A stretch of 64,000 nucleotides of DNA from Agrobacterium albertimagni AOL15 (GTDB lineage Bacteria; Pseudomonadota; Alphaproteobacteria; Rhizobiales; Rhizobiaceae). Shown in pieces: positions 40,795 to 49,863 of this stretch (the stretch's first letter is position 1; every line of letters starts with the position of its first letter). Where the stretch lies: assembly GCF_000300855.1 (NCBI RefSeq), contig NZ_ALJF01000008.1:1-64000 (forward strand), read 5' to 3'. The notes below the pieces were generated by a model. That model did no database searches, was not told the DNA's origin, and saw only the letters and a program-made list of their open reading frames with translations. A program made the translations under genes and the position numbers.

Positions 40795-42762
40795 TCAGAA
40801 CTCTTCCCAGTGTTCCTGTGCTGCGGCAGCAGAGGCTGTTGCCGTGGCGGTACGGTTAAATGATCCCGCAACCTTGTTCATCAGCGCCCGTGCGGGAGAC
40901 GGTCTCTGAGGGGAGGCGGCGCGCGCAGCCTCCTGATATTGGTCATGAGCAGCTTCGCCCAAGTTCACCTTGAACTGTCCGACAAGTCGCGAAAGGTTTT
41001 CCGCGTCACTTGCCAGTGTGTGGCTCGCCGCATTGGTCTGCTCCACCATCGCGGCATTCTGTTGCGTGACCTGGTCCATCTGGCTGACGGCCGAATTGAT
41101 CTCGCTCAGTCCAACCGATTGTTCTCTCGCGCTGGTAACGATTGCCTTAACGTGCTCGTTAATTCGTAAAACATCTTCGCCAATCCGGTGGAGCGCCTGT
41201 CCGGTCGCAGTCACCAGCTCCACACCGCAGCGCACTTCGTCGTTGGAACGGGTGACCAGGGTCTTGATGTCACGTGCCGCATCGGCAGCGCGTCCGGCGA
41301 GGGCGCGGACTTCCTGCGCCACAACGGCGAAGCCCTTGCCCGCTTCGCCGGCACGGGCTGCCTCGACGCCGGCGTTGAGAGCGAGAAGATTGGTCTGGAA
41401 GGCGATTTCATCGATGACGTTGATGATCTTGCCGATTTCGTCGGTGGCATCTTCGATGCGGTTCATCGCGGACATGGCGTCGTTGACCACCGCGCCGGAT
41501 TTCTCGGCGTAGTCCTTGGCATTGTCGACCATGTGGCTGGCTTCTTCGGCCCGGTCGGTTGCCGTCTTGACGGTCTCGGTGATCTCGGAAAGGGCGGCCG
41601 AGGTTTCCTCGAGCGATGCAGCCTGCTGCTCCGTACGGCGCGCAAGATCGTCTGCGGCGCTCTTCATCTGCTGGCTGTTGGCGCGGATTGAGCTGCTGTT
41701 GGTCGCGATTTCGGTCATGACCCGCTTGAGGTTCGAGGCCACTTCGTTGAAATCGATCCTGAGCCGCTCGAGATCCTGCGGGAAGGGGCCGGCGATGCTA
41801 GCGCAGAGATCGCCCTGAGACAGGCGGGTCAGTCCTTCGCCAAGCGCATCGACCGCGAGCTTGAGGGCGCGCGTGTCGGCTTCCATGGCCGCGGTGCGGC
41901 TTTCTCGCTCTGTCTCGTTCTGCCGGCGCTGGGAACGGCTTGCCTCCTCCAGGTCGTGCTTTTCGATGGCCGCCTTGCGGAATATGTCTGCCGAACGGGC
42001 CATGCCGCCGATTTCGTCCTGCCGGTCTGTGCCGGCGACTTCCGTCTGATAGTCGCCGTCGATGATGCGCTGCATGCTCGTGCGAACGAGGCGGATGCCG
42101 TTGGCGATCGAATTGCCGTGAATGAGCTGGAGTGCGATGACCGAGAAGAAGGCGATACTGCCCAGCCCAAGCTGGAAGGTCAGCGCCTGATTGCTTCGAC
42201 GGGTCGCCTCGTTGGCGAAGTCTTCGACCAGATTGCCACCGAGCGCCGAGAGGTTGTTGAGCACGTCGCCAAGGCGCTCGCCCGAACCGTCGATCGCGTC
42301 GTCGATGGCTGCGTAGTCTGCTTCCGGCGCGCCGGTCTCGACCATGCGTTTGAGATCCACCTGGATGGCTTGCGCCACCGCGTTCAGGTCAGCTTCATAG
42401 CTGCCGACTTCGCCCGGCGCACCCGCTTCAGCCGCAACGGATGCAAGGACGGAAGCACCATCCCGAAGAAGGGTCACCGCGGCATTGATGATCTCCATGC
42501 GCTCCGGCTGGATGCTTCCTTCGCCGCGGTCGATGATCGTATCCATGGCCGCCAGCACCATGTTGGCATTGGCGAGGCGCATCTCGTTGATGCGCTCGAC
42601 TTCGTTCTTGATCTCGATCGAGTCGTGGATTGCCGTCGATATGCGTGCGTTCTGGTACCAGCCGACGGCCAGCATCGAGCCGATGCCCAGCACTGCCGCG
42701 GCGCCCAGCGTCATCAGACGCTGTTTGACGGACAGGTCTTTACCCGTGATGAGATTGACCAT
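40795..42762 (-). CDS. methyl-accepting chemotaxis protein with C-terminal tether
   Basis: 655 residues from ATG 42762 (GGGGAG upstream; 42798 is a longer alternative). One membrane helix near residues 15-35, a periplasmic four-helix-type sensor region, a second helix (residues about 185-205), HAMP, a second HAMP-like stretch (LTRLSQGDL) and the signalling domain with the conserved tip EIAFQTNLLALNAGVEAARA. The last five residues, HWEEF, match the xWxxF tether that docks CheR and CheB. Ligand unknown. It is followed directly by cheW. Confidence 0.95.
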   Translation of the reverse strand: MVNLITGKDLSVKQRLMTLGAAAVLGIGSMLAVGWYQNARISTAIHDSIEIKNEVERINEMRLANANMVLAAMDTIIDRGEGSIQPERMEIINAAVTLLRDGASVLASVAAEAGAPGEVGSYEADLNAVAQAIQVDLKRMVETGAPEADYAAIDDAIDGSGERLGDVLNNLSALGGNLVEDFANEATRRSNQALTFQLGLGSIAFFSVIALQLIHGNSIANGIRLVRTSMQRIIDGDYQTEVAGTDRQDEIGGMARSADIFRKAAIEKHDLEEASRSQRRQNETERESRTAAMEADTRALKLAVDALGEGLTRLSQGDLCASIAGPFPQDLERLRIDFNEVASNLKRVMTEIATNSSSIRANSQQMKSAADDLARRTEQQAASLEETSAALSEITETVKTATDRAEEASHMVDNAKDYAEKSGAVVNDAMSAMNRIEDATDEIGKIINVIDEIAFQTNLLALNAGVEAARAGEAGKGFAVVAQEVRALAGRAADAARDIKTLVTRSNDEVRCGVELVTATGQALHRIGEDVLRINEHVKAIVTSAREQSVGLSEINSAVSQMDQVTQQNAAMVEQTNAASHTLASDAENLSRLVGQFKVNLGEAAHDQYQEAARAASPQRPSPARALMNKVAGSFNRTATATASAAAAQEHWEEF

Positions 42763-42955
42763 GAAACTCCCCAGCCTTTGTCCCGGTTGCCCCTGCACAC
42801 CGGTGACATGTCATGCGCAATCCGGGGGATGGAGTGCCCGGGGGACGGTCATGTCCGCTTGGCCCGCAAAGGCCAGATGCAGACGCAGAATCGCTAATAT
42901 TAGTTAATCAAGAACTAATGGCCGATCAGGGGGCAAATTCGGGTCTTAGGCCGGG

Positions 42956-43744
42956 TTAGGTGGCGGTGATCGCGCGACGATAAAGGTGCCACGTCGCGTG
43001 TCCTGCGACAGGTAGGACGACAAGCAACCCGAGGAAAAGCGGCACCATGGCGAGGATGGCCAAGGCGGCAATGACCAGTCCGAAGACGAGCATGGGAGCG
43101 GCGTTCTCGATCACCGTGCGCATGCTTGTCAGCATCGCGGTCACGAAGTCCACATCGTGATCGAGAAGCAGCGGCATCGAGATGACCGTGGCGGTGAAGA
43201 GGATCGTCGCAAGCACAGCCCCGACAACCGTGCCCACGGCGAGGAAGAGCAGACCTTCCGGGGTGGTGAGCACGACATTGACGAAGGCGTCGAGGGTCGC
43301 GGGCACGCGGAAGCCGAGAAAGAGCGCCATCAACAGGCGCACTTGGTAGATCCAGATCCAGAAGATGAAGAGCACGACGAAGGCCATCCAGGACAGTTGC
43401 CGCTCGCGTTGGCGAAAGACTTCAGCGAGGATCGCCTTCCAACTGACGGGTTCGCCAAGCCGGTGCCGACGGCTGATTTCGTAGAGACCGACGGCAATGA
43501 AGGGTCCGATCAGCGGGAAGCCGATCGCGACCGGAATGATCATCCATGGCAGGTGGTAGTAGGTGAGCATCACAGCGATGAAGATGCCGCCCGCCGCATA
43601 GATCGCACCGAAGAACAGGCCGTAGGCGGGATAGGTGCGAAAATCACTCCACCCGTCGGAGAAGGCGGCACGGATATCGTCCATGCGCAGCCGGTTGATC
43701 TGCAGCTTCGGCAGAGAGCCCCGATCGAGTGCCTGTTGTTCCAT
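42956..43744 (-). CDS. DUF2189 family membrane protein
   Basis: 262 residues from ATG 43744, with GGGAGG just upstream; frames reaching 43903 have no support. About six membrane helices. The core has LTTPEGLLFLAVGTVVGA and ISMPLLLDHDVDF, with GLYEISRRHRLGEP in the first half, as I recall for the DUF2189 family of alphaproteobacteria, often near cytochrome oxidase genes. The function is unknown. A divergent small membrane-protein gene and an SCO gene lie next to it, which fits a respiratory context (inference). Confidence 0.82.
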   Translation of the reverse strand: MEQQALDRGSLPKLQINRLRMDDIRAAFSDGWSDFRTYPAYGLFFGAIYAAGGIFIAVMLTYYHLPWMIIPVAIGFPLIGPFIAVGLYEISRRHRLGEPVSWKAILAEVFRQRERQLSWMAFVVLFIFWIWIYQVRLLMALFLGFRVPATLDAFVNVVLTTPEGLLFLAVGTVVGAVLATILFTATVISMPLLLDHDVDFVTAMLTSMRTVIENAAPMLVFGLVIAALAILAMVPLFLGLLVVLPVAGHATWHLYRRAITAT

Positions 43745-43881
43745 GCGTCCCTCCCAAGACATGCGGTCCTGCGACAATCTGTCAGAAACTACCATGGGCC
43801 TTCCTTGATATCCGTCAAATCGCAGGGCCGGGAGTTCAAATTCTCGCGTTTCATCCTGAACGAACTGCGCTATGATACGGC

Positions 43882-44037
43882 ATGTCCGATGTCGCCCGCT
43901 CACAGAAATGGTTGCCGTTGACCGCCCTGATGCTTGCGGGGACGTTGTTCACTCTGGCTGTCTTTCTCGGCTGGATGCGCTACGGATCGGACATCTTCCT
44001 GACCTTGATCGAATCCGGTCTGGCCTATTGCTTCTAG
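43882..44037 (+). CDS. 51-residue single-pass membrane protein
   Basis: An ATG-TAG frame of 52 codons: MSDVARSQKWLPLTALMLAG, then hydrophobic residues, and ending in ESGLAYCF. One membrane helix (residues about 11-31) with a short charged N-terminus. The codon use is like the neighbours and it lies 119 bases upstream of the SCO gene on the same strand, 137 bases from the divergent DUF2189 gene. No family is assigned; a weak SD makes expression uncertain. Confidence 0.55.
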   Translation: MSDVARSQKWLPLTALMLAGTLFTLAVFLGWMRYGSDIFLTLIESGLAYCF

Positions 44038-44156
44038 CCGCCGTGGTCCGTGACAAATCAGCGCTCGTTCTGCCATTTACACCGAGTTGAATTGCCTTCT
44101 CGCGACGGGAGGCTTATCCGGCTGGGCGAGAAATTCGGATTCAAGGAAATGCCATC

Positions 44157-44756
44157 ATGAAAACGGTCAGGGTCATCTTGTGGGCGGCGGTGGTCGTCAT
44201 GGCGGGTGTTCTCGGCTGGCTGACCTATTCGGTCACGCAGTCGGATCAGAAGATCGCGGAGGCGCCCTTCGGTGTGCCGTTCCAGCTCGTCGACCAGAAT
44301 GGCCAGCCGATCACCGAACAGGCTTTCCGCGGCAAGCCGACGGCTCTGTTCTTCGGCTTCACCCATTGCCCGGAAGTGTGCCCGACTACGCTCTTCGAGC
44401 TGGATGGCTGGTTGAAGCAGGTCGATCCCGACGCCAAGGGGCTGCAGGCCTATTTCGTGACCGTTGATCCCGACCGGGACACGCCCGAGCTCCTCGGTCG
44501 CTACATCTCCAACGTGACGGACCGCATTACCGGGATTGCCGGTGATCCCGCCAAGATTGCCGAAGTCGTCAAGGGCTTCCGCGTCTATGCCAAGAAGATC
44601 CCGCTCGACGAAGCTCAGCCGGATGGTGACTATACCATGGATCACACGGCCTCCGTTTTCCTCCTCGATGCCGAGGGACGCTTCAAGGGCACGATTGCCT
44701 ATGGCGAGAACCCGGATACGGCCGTCAAGAAGCTCGAAAACCTGATGAAGGGCTGA
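44157..44756 (+). CDS. SCO family copper chaperone (SCO1/SenC)
   Basis: 199 residues. N-terminal membrane anchor (VRVILWAAVVVMAGVLGWLTY), then a thioredoxin-like domain with the copper ligands CPEVC (Cys-x3-Cys in GFTHCPEVCPTT) and a later His in DYTMDHTASVFLLD; VTVDPDRDTPELL is also typical. It should deliver copper to cytochrome c oxidase (CuA site) or keep its cysteines reduced, in the periplasm. Followed by prmA with 88 bases between, unrelated in function. Confidence 0.95.
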   Translation: MKTVRVILWAAVVVMAGVLGWLTYSVTQSDQKIAEAPFGVPFQLVDQNGQPITEQAFRGKPTALFFGFTHCPEVCPTTLFELDGWLKQVDPDAKGLQAYFVTVDPDRDTPELLGRYISNVTDRITGIAGDPAKIAEVVKGFRVYAKKIPLDEAQPDGDYTMDHTASVFLLDAEGRFKGTIAYGENPDTAVKKLENLMKG

Positions 44757-44844
44757 CGGTCCGTCCCCTGGCGGAGGTTGCCATGAGTGCGATTGCGTTG
44801 TACCGCAACGCCTGACCCCCGTGACCTCCGAGGAAGACCTGACC

Positions 44845-45729
44845 GTGAGCGAAATCCGCCTCTATGTGACCACCACCGAGAAGAACGCCAACCGGATCCT
44901 CGATCTGATGAGCTTCGCTTTCGGCGAGGAGGATTATGCGATCGCGACCACGGAAGTGGACGAGAAGGCGGATATCTGGGAGGCCTCGATCTATCTGATG
45001 GCCGATCAGGAAGACGAAGTGCTGCCACGGGTTCAGGATCTGCTGGCGGATGAGTTTGCGGATGCCACGATCGAGCGGGAAGTCATCCCTGATATCGACT
45101 GGATCGCCAAGTCGCTCGAGGGATTGAAGCCGGTGCGCGCCGGTCGCTTCCTGGTGCATGGCTCGCATGATCGGGACAAGGTGCAGGCGCACGACGTTGC
45201 GATCGAGATCGATGCAGGCCAGGCCTTCGGCACGGGCCATCATGGCACGACGGCGGGCTGCCTCGAAGTGATCGAGCAGGTGGTTCGCTCTCGCAAGGTG
45301 CGCAACACGCTGGATCTCGGCACCGGCAGTGGCGTGCTGGCAATCGCCGTGCGCAAGTTGCTTCCCGTGCCCGTTCTCGCGACGGATATCGATCCGATCG
45401 CCGTGCGTGTCGCCAAGGAAAACGCCCGTCGCAACCAGATCGTCGAGGGTATCGACTTTCGCACGGCTCCCGGGTTTCACTCGACAGCTTTCCGCGAGCA
45501 CGGCCCCTTCGATCTCGTGATTGCCAATATCCTGGCGAGGCCGCTGATCAAGATGGCGCCGCAGCTCGTCACGCATCTGGCGCCGGGCGGCTCCGTCATT
45601 CTCTCCGGTATCCTGGCCGAGCAGCGCTGGAAGGTGATTGCGGCCTATAGCGGTCGCGGCCTGTCGCATGTGAAGACGATTTGGCGCAACGGCTGGGTGA
45701 CCATCCACTTTACGCAAGGGAAGGGCTGA
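44845..45729 (+). CDS. prmA: ribosomal protein L11 methyltransferase
   Basis: 294 residues from GTG 44845 (AGGAAG at 44831-44836); GTG 44821 gives eight extra residues. N-terminal substrate-recognition domain (SEIRLYVTTTEKNANRIL), then a class I SAM methyltransferase domain: QAFGTGHHGTT, LDLGTGSGVLAIA (motif I), ATDIDPIAV and IANILARPL (the NxLxxPL-type catalytic motif). It trimethylates L11. A terminator follows. Confidence 0.95.
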   Translation: MSEIRLYVTTTEKNANRILDLMSFAFGEEDYAIATTEVDEKADIWEASIYLMADQEDEVLPRVQDLLADEFADATIEREVIPDIDWIAKSLEGLKPVRAGRFLVHGSHDRDKVQAHDVAIEIDAGQAFGTGHHGTTAGCLEVIEQVVRSRKVRNTLDLGTGSGVLAIAVRKLLPVPVLATDIDPIAVRVAKENARRNQIVEGIDFRTAPGFHSTAFREHGPFDLVIANILARPLIKMAPQLVTHLAPGGSVILSGILAEQRWKVIAAYSGRGLSHVKTIWRNGWVTIHFTQGKG

Positions 45730-45760
45730 CACCTAACGTCAGCCACCGCAGAATAGAAAA

Positions 45761-45787
45761 AGGCGGCCCGCAAGGAGCCGCCTTTTT
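45761..45787 (+). terminator. bidirectional terminator after prmA
   Basis: AGGCGGC (45761-45767) pairs with GCCGCCT (45777-45783), with AAAAA before and TTTTT after the stem, so it can stop the prmA transcript and the DUF1127 transcript coming from the other side. Confidence 0.88.
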
Positions 45788-45878
45788 GGCACAGGCATCA
45801 TGCCGCGCCGGGGTCCGCGAGCGTGGGAGGAGCGCTCAAGCGGATGCTAGACTGGACGGTCGTTCAGATCATCGCCGT

Positions 45879-46052
45879 TCAGATGATCGAGTGCTGATGC
45901 GGACGACGGCGCAGTTCTTCGCGCTTCAGGCCCATGGCCTCCAGCGATGCGTCGTCGAGCGACAGAAGGGCACCCGTCGTATAGAGATCGGCGCGGCGCT
46001 GGCGTGCCTCGACGAGATTGTTGAGGGCAGTGCGCAGGAAAGACTTGGCCAT
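45879..46052 (-). CDS. DUF1127 small protein
   Basis: 57 residues on the - strand from ATG at 46050-46052, with AAAGGA about 8 bases upstream. The sequence begins MAKSFLRTALNNLVEARQRR and continues with GLKREELRRR, matching the short DUF1127 (YjiS-like) proteins: an Arg-rich helical pair. In alphaproteobacteria related small proteins have been reported to affect RNA turnover, phosphate or carbon metabolism and fucose use; this one's role is unknown. Confidence 0.85.
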   Translation of the reverse strand: MAKSFLRTALNNLVEARQRRADLYTTGALLSLDDASLEAMGLKREELRRRPHQHSII

Positions 46053-46101
46053 CTCTCGGTTCCTTTTCGGTTGCGGACGCTTCGTTTCTCACGTCCTGGA
46101 T

Positions 46102-46180
46102 GACTATGATATAGTCTGATCCGCGGTGCTCAGTCAGAGGGCTTGAAGCACGGGAGGTCTGCGATTGCTGCATAGCAGCA
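46102..46180. promoter_or_regulatory. two palindromes between the DUF1127 gene and the aminopeptidase gene
   Basis: GACTAT-GAT-ATAGTC at 46102-46116 and TGCTGC-ATA-GCAGCA at 46166-46180, both perfect. The second has the T-N11-A layout of LysR-type regulator sites. DUF1127 genes of related bacteria are known LysR (VtlR/LsrB-type) targets. The full gap 46053-46317 holds nothing else that I recognise. Confidence 0.45.
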
Positions 46181-46317
46181 TAAGGTCTGCTTGAAATTGT
46201 GGCATAACCCGACCGGCTGGCGCGCATATGCTGCGAAAGCGTGCGGTGGTGGTGGTGAGGGCGATGTGGCCTTGCTATAAGCCCTGACAGAATCCGAAAC
46301 CGATCGCGAGCCATGCC

Positions 46318-48153
46318 ATGTTTCAGTCCTTTGAGGTCAAGTCCACGCCGCTTCACGGCAAGTCCAGGATCGCAGCCCTTCGCGCGCTGTTTGCCGATCT
46401 TCAGATCGATGGACTGCTCGTTCCGCGCTCGGATGAGTATCTCGGGGAATATGTGCCTGAGTCCGCCGAACGTCTCGCCTGGGCGACGGGCTTTACCGGT
46501 TCCGCCGGCATGTTGATGGTGACCGAGACGCTCGCCGTCGTTTTCGTCGACGGCCGCTATGTTACGCAGCTTGCCCAGCAGGTCGACGCATCGGTGTTCA
46601 CGCCGGGCGACCTCGTCGGCGAGCCGCCGCACAAATGGATCGAAAACCGTGCACCGAAGGGTTTCCGTCTCGGCATTGACCCCTGGACCCATACGGGTGC
46701 GGAAGTCCGGCGGCTGGAGAAGGCGCTGGCCGACAAGGGTGGTAGTCTCGTCTTCCTGCCGTTCAATCCCGTCGATCGCCTCTGGACCGACCGTCCAGCC
46801 GAGCCGAAGGGCGCCGTCATGATCCAAGCGCTGAACCAGGCCGGTGTTTCTGCTGCAGACAAGCTGAAGACCATTGCCGCCGATCTCAGCGACAAGAATC
46901 TGGCTGCCGTCCTGATCGCCGATCCCTCGTCGGTGGCCTGGATCTTCAACCTTCGGGGCAGTGACGTGCCGCACACGCCGCATCCGCTTTCGCGTGCGAT
47001 CATCAAGGCCGATGGTTCGGCCGAACTCTTCCTCGACAGCGCAAAGACCAACCTCGAAGTCGAAAGCTATCTGCGCGATCTCTGCGAGCAGGTGGATCCG
47101 GCGGTTCTTTCCGAACGCATCGAGCGGGTTGCGCTTGACGGTGCCCGCATTCTGGTCGATCCCGACCTCACGCCTTACGCCCTATCGCGGATGATCCGCG
47201 AGAGCGGTGGCGAAGTGGTCGAGGGCAACGATCCGGCGAAGCTTGGCCGTGCGGTGAAGAATATGGTCGAGCTAAACGGTTCGGCGGCCGCACATCTGCA
47301 GGACGGTGTGGCGATTGTCGAGTTCCTTCACTGGTTCAACGAACAGCCGCATGGCAGCCTGACGGAGATTGCGGCGGCGAAGAAGCTCGAAGCGGTGCGT
47401 GCGGCGGTTGGCGAGCGTATGCAGAACCCGCTCAAGGACATTTCCTTCGACACGATCTCCGGGGCAGGCGAAAATGCCGCCATCATGCACTACCGTGTCA
47501 CCACCGAAAGCGACCGACAGATCCGCTCGGCCGAGATGTTCCTGATCGATTCCGGTGCGCAATATGTGAACGGCACCACCGACATCACCCGCACGCTTGC
47601 CGTCGGCAAGGTGCCAGAAGAGCAGAAGCGTTTCTTCACGCTGGCGCTCAAGGGCATGATCGCGATCAGCACGGCCCGATTCCCGAAAGGCACTCGCGGC
47701 TGCGATCTCGATCCCTTGGCGCGCATCGCGCTCTGGAAGGCCGGTGCCGATTTTGCCCATGGCACGGGCCATGGCGTCGGCTCCTATCTCTCGGTGCATG
47801 AGGGGCCGCAGAGGATTGCCCGGCTTTCGACGCAGGAGCTGCTGCCCGGCATGATCCTGTCGAACGAGCCCGGCTATTACCGCCCGGGCAGCTTCGGTAT
47901 CCGCATCGAGAACCTGATCTATGTGCGCGAAGCCGAGGCGATCGAAGGTGGCGACCAGCCGATGCTCGGTTTCGAGACGCTCACCTTCGTGCCGATCGAC
48001 CGCGCGCTGATCGTCGAGGACCTCCTGACGCGCGATGAGCTGCAATGGCTGGATGCGTATCACGCTAAGACGCGCGCCGAGCTCTTGCCGTTGATCCCGG
48101 ACGCTTCGACCCGGGAGTGGCTGGAGCAGGCAACGGCGCCCTTTGGGCGCTGA
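46318..48153 (+). CDS. aminopeptidase P family protein (M24)
   Basis: 611 residues. Two creatinase-N-like domains (about 1-300) followed by an M24 catalytic domain with the dinuclear metal ligands: Asp and Asp in FLIDSGAQYVNGTTDITRT, His in AHGTGHGVGSY, Glu in LSNEPGYY and Glu in GIRIENLIYV. The long form, with two N-terminal domains, resembles eukaryotic XPNPEP1-type and rhizobial proteins rather than E. coli PepP (441). It removes the residue before proline from peptides in the cytoplasm. It converges with azlD (3 bases between stops). Confidence 0.94.
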   Translation: MFQSFEVKSTPLHGKSRIAALRALFADLQIDGLLVPRSDEYLGEYVPESAERLAWATGFTGSAGMLMVTETLAVVFVDGRYVTQLAQQVDASVFTPGDLVGEPPHKWIENRAPKGFRLGIDPWTHTGAEVRRLEKALADKGGSLVFLPFNPVDRLWTDRPAEPKGAVMIQALNQAGVSAADKLKTIAADLSDKNLAAVLIADPSSVAWIFNLRGSDVPHTPHPLSRAIIKADGSAELFLDSAKTNLEVESYLRDLCEQVDPAVLSERIERVALDGARILVDPDLTPYALSRMIRESGGEVVEGNDPAKLGRAVKNMVELNGSAAAHLQDGVAIVEFLHWFNEQPHGSLTEIAAAKKLEAVRAAVGERMQNPLKDISFDTISGAGENAAIMHYRVTTESDRQIRSAEMFLIDSGAQYVNGTTDITRTLAVGKVPEEQKRFFTLALKGMIAISTARFPKGTRGCDLDPLARIALWKAGADFAHGTGHGVGSYLSVHEGPQRIARLSTQELLPGMILSNEPGYYRPGSFGIRIENLIYVREAEAIEGGDQPMLGFETLTFVPIDRALIVEDLLTRDELQWLDAYHAKTRAELLPLIPDASTREWLEQATAPFGR

Positions 48154-48156
48154 GCG

Positions 48157-48468
48157 TCAGCCGACGAACTGCCGCATCACCATGACGGCGGCCCAGCCGC
48201 CGATCAGCATCGGGATGGCACCGAAGCGCAAGCCGATCAGGAAGGCCGCCGCCATGGCGACCTTCACGTCGATCTCGCCATAGAAGAAGGCGGGCGCGAC
48301 GAGCGTCGTCAACACCGCTGCCGGAACGGCGTTCAGCGCCGCTTCCAATCGGGGCGGCATGTGCTTCAGGCGCTTCACCAGAATGTAGCCGCCAATGCGG
48401 GTCGCGAATGTTGCGGCAGCTGCGGCAGCGATCAGCAGGGTCATGTAAGGCGTCAGGAGTGTGGTCAT
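48157..48468 (-). CDS. azlD: AzlD branched-chain amino acid exporter subunit
   Basis: 103 residues. Four membrane helices. The TRIGGYILVKRLK segment and small size are typical of AzlD, the small partner of AzlC. Start ATG at 48468 overlaps the azlC stop by four bases, which signals tight coupling. Longer frames to 48975 lie within azlC and are not real. Confidence 0.9.
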   Translation of the reverse strand: MTTLLTPYMTLLIAAAAAATFATRIGGYILVKRLKHMPPRLEAALNAVPAAVLTTLVAPAFFYGEIDVKVAMAAAFLIGLRFGAIPMLIGGWAAVMVMRQFVG

Positions 48469-49175
48469 CGGATCGTCTCCTCGCGCTCCGCTCGCTGATC
48501 GGGCAGCGGCAACAAGGCCGCGAGCAGCACGCCTGCGAGCGCCCCGACGCTTATATGCCAGGGTGAGCCGATCAGATGCTGGGCGATGACCGAGACCACG
48601 GCACTGACCGCCACGATCAGCAGGAAATTGCCGCGCTTGCGGAAGCCGAGCACCAGGCCGAGAAAATAGATCGGCAGCAGCACGTCGATGCCCCAGTCCG
48701 CCGGGTCGCCCATCGCCTTGCCGACCAGTCCTCCGACGGCCGTCATGGCGACCCATGGCACGTAAATCATCGCACCGAAACCGAGATACCAGGGGAAGGA
48801 GACGCTGCGACCGCTTTCGCCACGCGCCAGCGTTTCGGCAAATTGCGGATCGGTGAGCAGGAAGAAGCTCAGCATTTTCTGAGGCAGCGTGAAGTGATCC
48901 ATGAAGGGTGTGATCGCCGCCGAGTAGAGAATGTGTCGGAAGTTCACCGCAAGAATCGAGAGGACCACTACCCACATTGGTACTGCCTGGCCGAAGAGCT
49001 CGATGCCGACCAGCTGACTGGCACCCGCATAAACGGTCGCGCTCATCAGGGCGGCCTCGGCGACCGTCTGGCCGTTTGCGACTGCCACGGCGCCAAACAG
49101 CACAGCGAAGGGCCCGGCCGATATGATGACGGGGAGGGCCTTCAATGCACCCACGGTGAAATCTGATCGGGACAT
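48465..49175 (-). CDS. azlC: AzlC branched-chain amino acid exporter subunit
   Basis: 236 residues from ATG 49175; a TTG start 18 codons earlier is less likely. About six to seven membrane helices, with PVIISAGPFAVLFGAVAVANG and MSATVYAGASQLVG, as in AzlC/YgaZ proteins that export branched-chain amino acids or analogues such as azaleucine. It functions with AzlD encoded immediately after. Substrate range is not evident. Confidence 0.9.
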   Translation of the reverse strand: MSRSDFTVGALKALPVIISAGPFAVLFGAVAVANGQTVAEAALMSATVYAGASQLVGIELFGQAVPMWVVVLSILAVNFRHILYSAAITPFMDHFTLPQKMLSFFLLTDPQFAETLARGESGRSVSFPWYLGFGAMIYVPWVAMTAVGGLVGKAMGDPADWGIDVLLPIYFLGLVLGFRKRGNFLLIVAVSAVVSVIAQHLIGSPWHISVGALAGVLLAALLPLPDQRAEREETIR

Positions 49176-49373
49176 GGCGCAGTTTCTCACATTTATCTGC
49201 TGGCTAGCCGCTGTCGGCTTGTCGGACAAACCAATTCCGCTGATGGAACGACCATCGGCATTGATGATTGCCTATTGGCGTGGACGGTTGCCGGCGTCTT
49301 GTTGAAAAGTCGCATTCAAGGAAGTCACGGATTGTCCGGACTCCGGCTTCATCGCCGCGGCTGTCGATTGCGG

Positions 49374-49715
49374 TCAGATCGACACCGGGCTTCGCCCGTC
49401 AATCACGACCCGCTTGCGCTGCGAAAGCGGCGGATATCTGAAAACACTGTATTCAGGTTCCTCCTGGATCAGCGTTCCATCCACTTCGACCGCGCTGATC
49501 CAGGATAGGCCATATTGGGTGGCAAGATCCCGAACGGCCCTCCAATGCGCCGCTTTAGCGGTGTCTCCGGCTCGGATGGCCGTTCTGATATAGGTGATGC
49601 ACTCTTCGGACAGTCCCACTGTCAGAGGGTGTCCCCATGCCTCACGCAGCGTACAAAAGTCGCGCCAAACCTCGCCGCTGACAACAAAGATCACGTCGGG
49701 GCGATAGTCTTTCAT
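49374..49715 (-). CDS. hypothetical protein
   Basis: 113 residues from ATG 49715 with GGGACG upstream. Sequence MKDYRPDVIFVVSGEVWRDF, helical middle and a C-terminal strand-rich end (VDGTLIQEEPEYSVFRYPPL). No membrane helix or signal. The codon use looks coding. No family recognised. It lies between azlC and panB with gaps of about 150-200 bases, so it is probably an independent gene. Confidence 0.5.
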   Translation of the reverse strand: MKDYRPDVIFVVSGEVWRDFCTLREAWGHPLTVGLSEECITYIRTAIRAGDTAKAAHWRAVRDLATQYGLSWISAVEVDGTLIQEEPEYSVFRYPPLSQRKRVVIDGRSPVSI

Positions 49716-49863
49716 CGTCCCGGCTCGACTGGCAAATGAGGGCGTGTCGCAGCCTCAATGTAAGCGTTCCGCAGCGGCGACCGCGCTTCATCGAACCCCG
49801 TAGAGCTACCGGTTAAGTCGCAGAAACCATTCCGGTCAGCTGAGGGACCCATCGGAATTTTGG

